24,246 nucleotides of DNA from the NCBI GenBank assembly GCA_051453625.1, contig JBOZIK010000001.1, forward strand, positions 173,736,595 through 173,760,840. Direction: 5' to 3'. Source of the stretch: Welwitschia mirabilis (taxonomy: Eukaryota > Gnetophyta > Gnetopsida > Welwitschiales). Each line of letters starts with the position of its first letter. The first letter of the stretch is position 1. Positions 1 through 8,205 of the stretch are shown here, piece after piece. The position numbers and the translations under genes were made by a program. The notes below the pieces were generated by a model. It saw only the letters and a list, made by a program, of their open reading frames with translations, did no database searches and was not told the DNA's origin.

Positions 1-1021
1 CTCTGAGAGTGATTGCACTCCCCTCATCATGGCAAAAAAAATCCGTTCTTAAACTCTTAGTAGTCCCACTTGATCATTTTACTTTTGGAGATTCCGATGA
101 GTTTGTGGGGTAGAAGTAGGTGAGTCCATTTCTAAGTAACTTTTGGTTTTAACATTTATTATTTTACATACTTAAAACTTTGGATATCGTCATAACCACT
201 TCCTTTTCAAATGAAATTTATGGAGTTAATACATTTTATCATGCATATTTACTTAGGTAATGTTATGATGTTTTCCTTGGAGTTTGCTAAGTTAGTACTT
301 AGGATAGGTAAACAATCTTCTCCTTGTTCCTTGTGTCCATTTTCACTCTGGTTTTCTTCTATTTTCGAGTCTACTATTTCAAAGTTATTTCCACATTTAA
401 TTATTTCTTCTTAGGATTTTAATCATTTAGTAGTTTTTCTTGCTGTTCAAATCATGATAAAACATTTTTCTCCATTTCTTTTTCTCACAATTTGGAGATT
501 CGATACATATTGCATCTTTTATGGGAGGGGGGAAGTAGGCCATATTTTCAGTATTTTTGATACTTTTTATTAATTATAGAAATCATTATCATATATCTTC
601 CTTCCTCTTCCCCTACTTCTAAGTCAATTAATGAACTAGGATTTATCATGCATGAATGAGGGAAGTGATTATATATTTTGTTTTAGCATGGTGTACTAAT
701 TCTGTCTGATTTTTATATGATTATCTTTATATTTGACTATTTATCATGATTAATTAACAGAGAAAATTTATTTCTATCATAGGTTCTAGTTTTGAAAATC
801 CTTTACAAAGGCCTATCGTCCTATCCATCATCCAGATGACAAAACTAAATGATAAATCTTTGATGTTTTACAGGTATTTATGTTTAGTATTTTGATTATT
901 TTAGAAATTTAGTCTATCTTGGGAGTATTTTTTAAATCTTTTTTAGATAATTTCTTCAGATAATCTAGTTGTTTTTATTACCTAAAAAGTTAGATCGCAA
1001 ATGTGATTTACCATCTAGTTT
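1..1021. other. AT-rich stretch without a recognised gene
   Basis: I see no protein family in any frame. The longest open frame (211-414) has no recognisable motif and AT-rich composition typical of chance. A purine-rich tract at 521-539 (gggaggggggaagtagg) resembles a retrotransposon polypurine tract, but no LTR start with TG follows it directly. A degenerate palindromic motif at 812-840 (atcgtcc...ccagatgac) resembles motifs inside the neighbouring LTR. The stretch may therefore belong to the same element. Confidence 0.5.
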
Positions 1022-1286
1022 CGTTAAGGACTGACAAGGCTAAGTGGAGGGCTATGTTGCACCGCTAACTTATGTGTATTTGATAGGATATTTTGAGTTG
1101 TTTTATAGGTAAATTAATAGATAAATGCTTAGTTATCATGATAATGAAGAACCAAGATAAAAAGAATTGAAACATGCAATTTACAGATAAATTACAAGCA
1201 TTCTGTGCAGATATGAATAAACGATATTTTTGGATGATAATTCCTACAAATAGCAAAGCGATTGGACTAATTGAGATTCACTAAAG

Positions 1287-1430
1287 GCCATCATCCACCT
1301 CATCGTCCAGACGTCAGTACAAATGATTATGCAACTAAATAATAATAGGTCTCATAGGTAGTCAAACTGGTAGCAGACATGCAATCTAACTATTAGTCAA
1401 CATCGTCTACTGTATCGTTCAGACGACTAG
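1287..1430 (+). repeat. Two U3 subrepeats with dyad motifs in left LTR
   Basis: Two related blocks about 111 bp apart carry catcatcc...catcgtccagacg (from 1289) and catcgtctac...gttcagacga (from 1401). Each contains short dyads such as cgtc-ca-gacg. They lie upstream of the TATA box and correspond in position to the ~101 bp subrepeats of the right-hand LTR copy. Confidence 0.45.
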
Positions 1431-1565
1431 ATGGATGATACAATTTTATAACACTTGCATCAAATGTTCATCTAAGTTGTTGCCACTTAATTTTGACTTC
1501 TCTTTACATGGAAATTAGGGTTTTTCCTATGCTTTTTTTATCAATTTCCTCTCTTGTTTTGAGCC

Positions 1566-1574
1566 TATAAATAA
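1566..1574 (+). promoter_or_regulatory. TATA box of left LTR
   Basis: The sequence cctataaataaagg sits about 540 bp after the LTR start, just downstream of a 'ttagggttttt' patch. The other LTR copy has a TATA box in the same relative place (ctataaata on the - strand at 22799-22791). Conservation of position in two diverged copies supports a real LTR promoter element. There is no evidence that it is active. Confidence 0.5.
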
Positions 1575-2149
1575 AGGTATTCCCCTTGATTTCTAATCAT
1601 CTTCGACAGTACCCGACATAGTCGTGATAGGAGATCAAAGAACTAGAGAATCATTCTATAATTTCAGAAAGATATTTCCTTGGTGTTAGGCATTCTTTCC
1701 TCCATTGAGGAGTGGCTACTTTATAATATGAATGTGATATGTATATTTTAATATGAAATATTTTCTTTTATGTTTAGATGTATGAATGATCTTTGCCCTC
1801 ATAGTTTATGTTATTTAAGATTCGGTGATAAGCTTCTTTTGTGATATATATTATAAGGGAAACCTTTGTCAAGGTTGTGCTAGTTAGTTTAAGTGCATCG
1901 CTATTTTCTTTCCTAGATTAGACTTATACAAGTGTGTTTTATTTTATTTCTATGCATTGTAAATTATTTATGTAGGTTAGGGTTACCATATTTTTATCTT
2001 GAAAGTAACTCTTTTATTTCCATACTTTGTCTTTCAATGGATTACAACATTCAAGTTACTCCTATTGGTATTAGTGTGTTGTATTTGTGTATATTATTTG
2101 TGATTAATAGGATTTAGATATTTTTTTATTCTAAGGGGTAAAGAAGAGC

Positions 2150-2520
2150 ATTTTCATGAAGAAGTAGATTTAAAGGTATCATCAATATCTTTCTCATTAA
2201 CTTTGCTAGTAGTATTTTGCTAATTACCTTGAGCACCTTTATTAGGAGAGGGTATGAAATCATTCCCATTATCTTTTATCATCTTGCTATTATTATTAGT
2301 CTCTAAAATTTTAACATGAATAGATTCTTTAACTTTATTTGTATCATAATTAAAAACTTTATAGGCTTTACTTTTTAAAGGGTATCTAATAAAAATACCA
2401 TGCATACCTTTAGGTAGGAATTTACCTAGATTTTTATCATCTAAAATAATACATTTACTACCAAAGACTCTAAAATACTTTACCATTGGCTTCTTACAAT
2501 GCCTAGTTTGTAAGAGGTGC
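2150..2520 (-). pseudogene. Copia integrase C-terminal region (relic)
   Basis: The open segment 2486-2220 (88 codons) reads YFRVFGSKCIILDD, then NLGKF.PKG, then GIFIRYPLKSKAYKVFN and ESIHV. This is the conserved post-catalytic copia integrase block (family form: fRvFGCkcfi...GiFlGYs..skaYrvfn...v.EsihV). It is followed by an acidic linker that breaks up near 2150, where the reverse transcriptase should start but is absent. It lies in a different frame from the integrase core just upstream (right), with a frameshift between 2585 and 2486. Identification is secure; function is lost. Confidence 0.85.
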
Positions 2521-2584
2521 TTTAAGTACCAGCCCTTAGAAAGATCCTATTAGATATATAGCAAGCAGTATTTACAGCCTTAAC

Positions 2585-3022
2585 TCAAAACCATCTTGAA
2601 AGATTATGTTCTTCTAGCATTGTTCTTGCCATTTCTATTAAGACCTTATTTTTTGTTTCTACCATCCCAATTTGATGAGGTATTATAGGATTTAAAAACT
2701 GATGAAATATTTCATGGTTATCACAAAAATTAATAAAATTTTCATTTTTAAACTCATCTGCATGATCAGACCTAATTTTCTTAATAGTGAGGCCCTTTTC
2801 ACTCTGAATGTTTTTGTAAAGATAATAAAACTTATCAAAGGCATCAGAATTAGAATGCACAAATTCAACCCATGTATAATAAGTAAAATCATCCACCACC
2901 ACCATAATATATCTCTTTCCACTTAGACTTTGAACTTTTATAGATCCTACCAAATCTAGGTGTAATATATCTAGAGGCCTTTTTGAGGATATCTTAAGCT
3001 TAGGTTTAAAATAAGATTTCAT
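2585..3022 (-). pseudogene. Copia integrase catalytic core (rve), DD35E still readable
   Basis: This is an open frame of 145 codons. Within it, HLDLVGS gives the first Asp (residue 23, codon 2956-2954). YIMVVVDDFTYYTWV is the typical core strand. IRSDHADEF gives the second Asp (residue 86), and QIGMVETKN gives the Glu (residue 122). The 35-residue spacing between the second Asp and the Glu fits the copia integrase family exactly. The domain inserts element cDNA into the host genome. The true domain began upstream in 3161-3023, so the first Met here is only where the open frame starts. It stops after RWF near the end of the core. The surrounding element is dead, so the intact triad is most likely survival by chance. 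Confidence 0.9.
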
Positions 3023-3364
3023 ATGATAATGTTCACATAAGACAAAATTTAAAAAGTTAAGTTTGGATAATCATCTAACCAACTCTTGTTGAGAGATGGT
3101 CTTTAAGTTTGAAACATTTGAATGATCCATTCTTCTATGCCAGAGATGTTCTTAACTCTCTTAAGTAAAACCACATAGCTCTTTATCATTAGATTTTCCT
3201 CCTATAGGATACAATTTTCCTAGATGATGGGTAATTAAAAGATCCTTATTGCTAGAAATACTCTTTAAAACACACTTATTTTTATCAAAAATAACTATAT
3301 TACCTTTATTATACATTTGAGCAATACTTAATAGATTATGCTTAAGGCCCTCTACATACAACAC
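3023..3364 (-). pseudogene. Copia protease tail and integrase zinc (gag_pre-integrase) region
   Basis: The segment 3364-3161 reads LYVEGLKHNLLSIAQ, then KGNIVIF and KCVLKS. This is the block between protease and integrase in copia polyproteins. Continuing left through a stop, the next frame reads LWHRRMDHSN and QELVR, the HH half of the integrase HHCC zinc finger. It continues with VLCEHYHMKSYF, where the family has CxxC; the second Cys is now Tyr (one G-to-A change from TGT). The frame then runs directly into the integrase core. Stops at about 3160 and in the QELVR-LSK stretch break it. Confidence 0.85.
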
Positions 3365-3384
3365 ATCATCAGTTTTTAGAATAT

Positions 3385-3545
3385 CATATTAATAAATCAT
3401 ACCTTTTCCCTTGATTGCTACTTTTTAATTCTCACCAAAGGAAACCTATCCTCTATCATATTTTACAAGTGTGTAAAAAGCTTCTTTTGTCACCTATTAT
3501 ATGTCTTTAATAGCCACTGTTCAACTACCACTAGAATGCTCCTTT
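3385..3545 (-). pseudogene. Copia aspartic protease relic
   Basis: Immediately upstream of the LYVEGLKHN block, one frame reads SSGS-stop-TVAIKD where the family has the active-site region DSGCSRHMTGD. It then reads KYDRG-stop-VSFGEN, matching the family's 'ygg.v.fGdn', and KGKGMI, matching 'IkGkGtI'. At least five stops interrupt about 50 codons. The catalytic Asp is not preserved. The call rests on position and the spacing of these short matches. Confidence 0.6.
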
Positions 3546-3691
3546 TATTTAAGTGCAATCTGAATAAACAACCCTTTGATAATTTTATTTTTAATCCATC
3601 TTTGGTTGATAAAAGACTATTTATTCATTACTTTTGATTTTCACAAAAACCTATCACTTGTATAAAGGAAAAATTTTCCCTTTATGATGGG

Positions 3692-3733
3692 ATAAGAAAA
3701 CCTAACATGCCTTAGGCCTTCAAAATAGAAACA
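3692..3733 (-). pseudogene. Second gag zinc knuckle (degenerate)
   Basis: The 14 codons read C-F-Y-F-x4-H-x4-Y. This is the CX2CX4HX4C spacing with the second Cys changed to Phe and the last to Tyr; G, H and the following P-I-K residues are kept. It is preceded by a long charged and leucine-rich stretch (about 4030-3840, TKxNxELDKATESLV-like) that resembles the coiled-coil segment between the two knuckles in Sirevirus gag proteins. This supports the Sirevirus-like assignment. Confidence 0.6.
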
Positions 3734-4089
3734 TTGAATATGAAAATAATTTAAATTAATAGACTTTAAAGCATGCCTCTTGTGATCATATTTTACTTTT
3801 TTGGAGTGGTATGATGTAGTAGCATTGAGTTTTCTTGCATCCTATAATTCCCTTAATAATAAAAAAATAGTTTTATTTGCACTTACAAGACTTTCAGTAG
3901 CCTTATCTAACTCTTTATTAGTTAAGTTTAGTTTGTGGAGATAATAATTCAGATCTTAAATCCCTATTTTTATAAGCTAAAACTTCATAATAAAAATATA
4001 ATTATTCACAAGCTTCTTTAATATTTTTAAAATTTTTAAATATTACCTCATTCTCATTAGATATTGCATGCTCATACTTAGAAGTTGAC

Positions 4090-5158
4090 ATGAAGGCATA
4101 CTCATCAGTGATAGCTAAAACTCATACTCGTCTTCTTCATTTTGAGATGGCTCTGAGTCAGATTCTTCCTCATCATTCCAAGTGATTTTGAGGGTTTTTT
4201 TCCTTTGAATTTGGCTTTTTGTATCTTGGCACATTTAGATGCTATGTATTCAAATCCCTTGCACTTAAATAATTGTAGATGTTTCTTATTTCTACCAAAT
4301 TTCTTAAAAGAATCTTTATTCTTAATCTCATCCTCATTGGCATTAAATCTTATTCTATCAAAGTTTTTTTATTTTCTTAGAAATGTTCTAAAATTTCTGG
4401 CCAAAATGACTAAATCCTCATCATCTTCTTCATTGCTGGAACCTTCTTTACATTGACGTAAATGTTTCAAGGTAATATCCCTTGTCTTAGATTTCTCATC
4501 ATTCATAATGGTAGCTTCATACACAATCAATGATTCCTTGAGCTCCTCTAGACTCATGGTATCTAGATTTTTACTCTCTTCAATCGCTGTGATCTTAGGT
4601 ATGAAACACTTGGACAAGATCCTCAAGATTTTTTGCATAACTCTTTATTTTGGAGTTTTTTCTTCAAGATCCCACATTATATTCACAATGTCCATGATCT
4701 TGGTAATGTATTTAGAGATGGATTCCTGTTATTCCATTCTAATATTTTCAAATTGAGTTGTAAAGAATTATAATTTAAAATTTTTCACGATACTCATACC
4801 TTCATGAGCAATCTCAAGGGTATCCTATATTTTCTTTGTAGAGAAATATTAAACTACTTGACTATACTCCTCTAAACTAAGAGCATAAATAAGTGCATTT
4901 ATTGCTTTTGTATTGAGTCTCACTTCTTCATTTTGTTCATCAGACCAACCTATTGAGTCTTACTTCTTCCTTCTGTTCATCAGACCAACCTGCCAATGGA
5001 ATAGTGGGTTTGAAGTAATCACATATAACACTATCCCAGATATTTAAATCAAGTGATTTTAGAAATATTATCATTTTAGTTTTCCAAAAAAAATAGTTTA
5101 ACTAACTAAAATAAGATGGCCTTGAGATTGAATGGCCTTTATCAGTGATAGTTTCCAT
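4090..5158 (-). pseudogene. Copia gag (UBN2-type) with first zinc knuckle
   Basis: A good ATG (5158-5156) lies about 40 bp after the primer-binding site. It is followed by RPSYFS, FWKTKM, FLKSLDLNIWD and PLAGWSDEQK, the N-terminal gag block. Next come LNTKAINALIYALSLEEY, then the open segment 4638-4369 with KILRILSKCFIPKITAIEESKN and MSLEELKESL, typical of the UBN2 domain. A degenerate zinc knuckle follows at 4272-4231: the family's CX2CX4HX4C reads L-x2-C-x4-Y-x4-C, so the first Cys and the His are lost. An acidic tail (WNDEEESDSEP) ends near 4110. There are several stops and frameshifts, including a 40 bp tandem duplication at 4911-4990. Gag would form the element's particle and bind its RNA. 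Confidence 0.85.
4911..4990 (-). repeat. 40 bp tandem duplication inside copia gag
   Basis: The two units 4911-4950 and 4951-4990 both begin tattgagtct and both end cagaccaacc, with only a few differences. Both encode the WSDEQ-EEVRLN segment of gag. The unit length of 40 is not a multiple of three, so the duplication shifts the reading frame. Confidence 0.9.
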
Positions 5159-5199
5159 TTGATTACTTAGAGTGGTGAAGCTCTATCAAGAGTAACCTT

Positions 5200-5211
5200 G
5201 CTTTGATACTA
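5200..5211 (-). promoter_or_regulatory. Copia primer-binding site (initiator Met tRNA type)
   Basis: The - strand reads tagtatcaaagc, two changes from the plant copia consensus TGGTATCAGAGC that pairs with the 3' end of initiator tRNA-Met. It lies 3 bp inside the LTR terminus at 5214 (TG on +, CA on -) and about 40 bp before the gag ATG. This fixes the orientation of the element. Confidence 0.75.
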
Positions 5212-5213
5212 AT

Positions 5214-6752
5214 TGAAATTTCNNNNNNNNNNNNNNNNNNNNNNNNNNNNNNNNNNNNNNNNNNNNNNNNNNNNNNNNNNNNNNNNNNNNNNNNNNNNNN
5301 NNNNNNNNNNNNNNNNNNNNNNNNNNNNNNNNNNNNNNNNNNNNNNNNNNNNNNNNNNNNNNNNNNNNNNNNNNNNNNNNNNNNNNNNNNNNNNNNNNNN
5401 NNNNNNNNNNNNNNNNNNNNNNNNNNNNNNNNNNNNNNNNNNNNNNNNNNNNNNNNNNNNNNNNNNNNNNNNNNNNNNNNNNNNNNNNNNNNNNNNNNNN
5501 NNNNNNNNNNNNNNNNNNNNNNNNNNNNNNNNNNNNNNNNNNNNNNNNNNNNNNNNNNNNNNNNNNNNNNNNNNNNNNNNNNNNNNNNNNNNNNNNNNNN
5601 NNNNNNNNNNNNNNNNNNNNNNNNNNNNTTAATCCAAAAATCTATTCTTAAATGAAATTAATTAGCTTTGCAAATAAAAACTATATCTGAGAAAAATAGC
5701 ATAATAGAAAAATAATCAGCTCATAAGATTTATAGTGGTTCATTAATATGCCTACTTCACTATTCAAGGAGAGACTAGATGTCATCTTCCTTGGTTTTTT
5801 TATCACTTTTGAACTAATGATTTTCTAGCTAATCATCAAACCCTTGTACAACAATGATAATTCTCTAGGCTTATCATCAACCTCTCACACCTAGAGTCTT
5901 TCAAAGGCTCAAATCCAACCACAAGAAAAAGAGAAGAAATTGAGTTGTGCCTCAAGCATGAATGCAATAGGGTAGGATCTAATTTAAATGATTACATAAG
6001 ATAGGATCACCAATTACAAATTGATCACTAAATATTGGTTTGACTTCACTTCACAGAACCATATATGCATTTGTATTTGGTAACCCTATTAATGTAGGTT
6101 TTATTATTTTACAGAGAAGGAAAAAATAGTTGTTGAATGATAACCTTAAATGATGATTCCAAGACATGATAATCTGATATTTAAATTAAATTCACATCTT
6201 CAATGCTATTAAATGATGTGCCAGAAGAGAATAGACATTAAAAACTATCATGCTTTTATTTGAAGAAGATCATTTTTTTAATGGTTTAAAGCGATGATGT
6301 TTGCCTTTAAAACTAAGACCATCCTTACTTCCAAGCAAATGGATGTCTATTCTCAAAGTGGTTTGGACATTTACACTACTAAGAGTGTGGTGATATCTGC
6401 CCTAGAAAGAAGAAAATATCTACACTTGCCATATGTGTAGATTGGAAAAGAACTAAATGAAGGAGGGATATCCAGGTTATTTAGAGTATGGATGTTTTCA
6501 CTTGATAATTGTCATTTACATTCCCTAAAAGAAGAGGGGACGTCCACCCTATTTAAGTGGAGACATATGAGCTTTATCTATCATAGATACATTTTACCTA
6601 CAAGTAGATGGGACATTTTTTCTATCTTGAGTGGAGACATTTGCATGCAAAGGTTAGCTTTTTAATGTGACTGTGAGAAATGATGGCCATCTTATCACTT
6701 GATTATTACACCTATTGGAATTATTGAAACTTATAGATTCTACTTGTCAAAC
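5214..6752 (-). mobile_element. 5' LTR of the - strand copia element
   Basis: The LTR ends at 5214 next to the primer-binding site. On the - strand, 5780-5730 reads gtgaagtaggcatatt then gaaccactataaatctt, a block seen just upstream of U5 in many plant copia LTRs (gtggacgtaggca...gaaccac). Farther right (6240-6660) the sequence carries scattered ggatgtct, gacgtccacc and gagacat motifs, as in U3 regions of such LTRs. Bases 5223-5628 are an assembly gap. The right end is uncertain; a possible terminus is ...caaaca at 6752. The 3' LTR of this element is not present. Confidence 0.65.
5223..5628. other. Assembly gap (406 N)
   Basis: This is a run of N inside the LTR described above. Open frames spanning it are artefacts. 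Confidence 0.99.
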
Positions 6753-6880
6753 ATTTTGTGTTATTATGTACATAGATTATTACAGGTAAATCACACCTTA
6801 AAAGACACTAGAGTGTAAGGAATCTTTAAACATAATATATTATGAAAAGGATTAGATGCAAAATTGCAAAATTAATTATG

Positions 6881-7080
6881 TGAAGACATCTAAGATATTA
6901 AATATTTCTTAAGTGAATACATCTAAAAAAGTAAAGACATCTTAAATGTACTAAGCTAGAACAAGTTTAAGGATATTATAGTTTAAAATTCATTAGGATC
7001 TAGGTAAGTTGACTCAAGACATCTACAAAAGTAAATACATCTAAAGTAAAGACATCTATAGAATTTAATATGTCTAAGAC
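6881..7080 (+). repeat. Array of short aaRacatct motifs
   Basis: Six copies of a short motif, gaagacatcta / gaatacatcta / aaagacatctt / caagacatcta / aaatacatcta / aaagacatcta, occur at 6882, 6915, 6933, 7015, 7033 and 7048 (approximate starts). A further tatgtctaag is at about 7068. Spacing is irregular, as for repeated U3 motifs rather than a satellite. Confidence 0.6.
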
Positions 7081-7624
7081 CAAAGTTCATCTTGATTGAA
7101 AACAAAAATAAATGCCTAGAACATAGATGTTAGCTATTCATTTCATAACAATTACAAAATTACATAGCTACCTTTCAAGATCAAATGAATGCATCTTTTT
7201 CAATGTTATAAAGATTTAATCTCAAAAATTAAATAGTAATTATCTAAAACTTTATTGAATTAAAATACATAGATCTTAAAAAGCATGAGAAAAGGAAACC
7301 TCTTAAAAATAAATTAAAAAGTTCATCAGTAAGGAGATAGGATTATTTCATCTCTTGGATTTGGATATTCATTGCAGTCATCTTCTTCATTCATACTTGT
7401 GAAGATAACAACAACATCAAAGATCTTAAGTCTTCATCAAAGCAACTATTTAGGATTGTTATTATATTGCATTTTATTTGTTCATTGTGGAATATATTAT
7501 TATTAAATATTATTTTAGAGTCCATTTCTTAAATATTAAATACTTTGTAAGGCAACCTTATAGGAGTGTGCATTTGTTATTATGATTTAGGTACTTGTTG
7601 GATGTAAAATTATTGACTAACTAG

Positions 7625-7985
7625 AAAACCATTATTTACTTGTAGGGACGAGATTACTACCTTGTGAGGAGACTCTCATTGTTATAAAGATTTATGGTAT
7701 GTCTATGAAAACCATTATTCCCTTAGAGGAAAGAGAGTAGTGATACCTTGTAAGGAGACTTTCATTGTTGTAAAGATTCATGGTGTGCCTTTCAAAATTA
7801 GTATTTCATTAAGGGGAAAAGAGTACTACCTTATAGTGAGACTCTCATTTTTGTGAAGTTTAATAAGAAACCTATAAAAACCACTATTCCCTTGAGGAGA
7901 ATATAGTGCTACCTTGCAAGGAGACTTTCAATTGATGTAAGGTTGATGGTATGCCAAAAAACAACTATTTTCCTGTAGGTTAAAT
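7625..7985 (+). repeat. Tandem repeat, four units of 83-86 bp
   Basis: Units begin at a taccttg/taccttatag motif at 7658, 7744, 7827 and 7910, giving periods of 86, 83 and 83. Each holds gagact(c/t)tca, a gtaaagatt-catggt-type middle and ends with aaaacca(t/c)tattccctt. A partial unit (from 7625) precedes the first. The units are clearly diverged from each other, so the array is old. It sits upstream of a copia LTR R/U5-like block. Confidence 0.85.
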
Positions 7986-8205
7986 ATTTCTAGAGCCATA
8001 ATTAAATGATACCCTTTATGTGTGGATGTACCTAGGTTGGAAAAACACATTATCTTAGTACGATCTTTCATTATGAATTTTCATTTTGTTATTTGATTTA
8101 AATTTTATTATTTAATGGAACTCAGTCATCCCTCTATGATTTCAACAATCCTTGGTCTTCATTAAATTCCCTGTTAGAGTTGCTCAAAGTGGTTGGTACT
8201 TAAGT

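Larger units (their letters stand above)
1022..2110 (+). mobile_element. LTR fragment, unclassified (possibly Ty3/gypsy), left copy
   Basis: This is a non-coding block whose order of landmarks matches the reverse complement of 22455-23432. Both have a start region around ggactgacaaggctaag, motifs of the gtcatc/cgtcc type, a 'ttagggttttt' patch, a TATA box, a ggtgttaggca...tccattgag block and an aacctttgtcaaggtt block. Shared landmarks run from 1022 to about 1890; 1891-2110 is inferred to be its U5 end because the broken copia element begins just beyond. No coding region can be tied to it, so the superfamily is a guess from its length of over 1 kb. It could be a solo or truncated LTR. The exact 3' end and any target duplication are not visible. 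Confidence 0.6.
2150..5213 (-). mobile_element. Truncated Sirevirus-like Ty1/copia element, internal region
   Basis: Read on the - strand from right to left, the order is primer-binding site (5211-5200), gag, protease relic, integrase zinc region, integrase core and integrase C-terminal region. This is the copia order. After the integrase C-terminal region the similarity stops near 2150, and no reverse transcriptase or RNase H is found to the left. A gag with two zinc knuckles separated by a coiled-coil-like stretch is the layout known from Sireviruses (SIRE1/Opie type). All frames are broken by stops and shifts. The left junction abuts the LTR fragment at 1022-2110, so the 3' half was lost by deletion or by nested rearrangement. 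Confidence 0.85.
6753..8145 (+). mobile_element. Second copia-type LTR, probably + strand
   Basis: Near 8020-8065 the + strand reads gtgtggatgtacctaggttgg, then aacacattatcttagtacg. This resembles the R/U5 block of plant copia LTRs (gtggacgtaggttgg...aaccacgtta). Upstream lie four ~84 bp tandem units and an array of aagacatct motifs, both plausible LTR subrepeats. A primer-binding-site-like ttggtacttaag occurs at 8193-8204 but is weak. No gag follows. Neither LTR end is defined; 6753 is simply where the - strand LTR may stop. The two LTRs would then face each other U3 to U3. Confidence 0.4.

Noticed and set aside
211-414. 67-codon open frame near the left end
   Set aside because: It has no motif and no supporting context; length and composition fit chance.
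521-539. Polypurine tract defining an LTR start
   Set aside because: The composition fits, but no LTR terminus follows; the shared LTR sequence begins about 480 bp later.
2692-2926. Open frames on both strands inside the integrase
   Set aside because: They are shadows of the 2585-3022 integrase core.
4205-4756. + strand open frames of 82-83 codons
   Set aside because: They are antisense shadows of the copia gag on the - strand.
5203-5655. Open frames across the first N run
   Set aside because: They consist almost entirely of unknown bases and have no evidence value.
7625-7985. Possible CRISPR array
   Set aside because: Whole ~84 bp units repeat with no repeat/spacer alternation, the units are diverged, and the setting is a plant genome.
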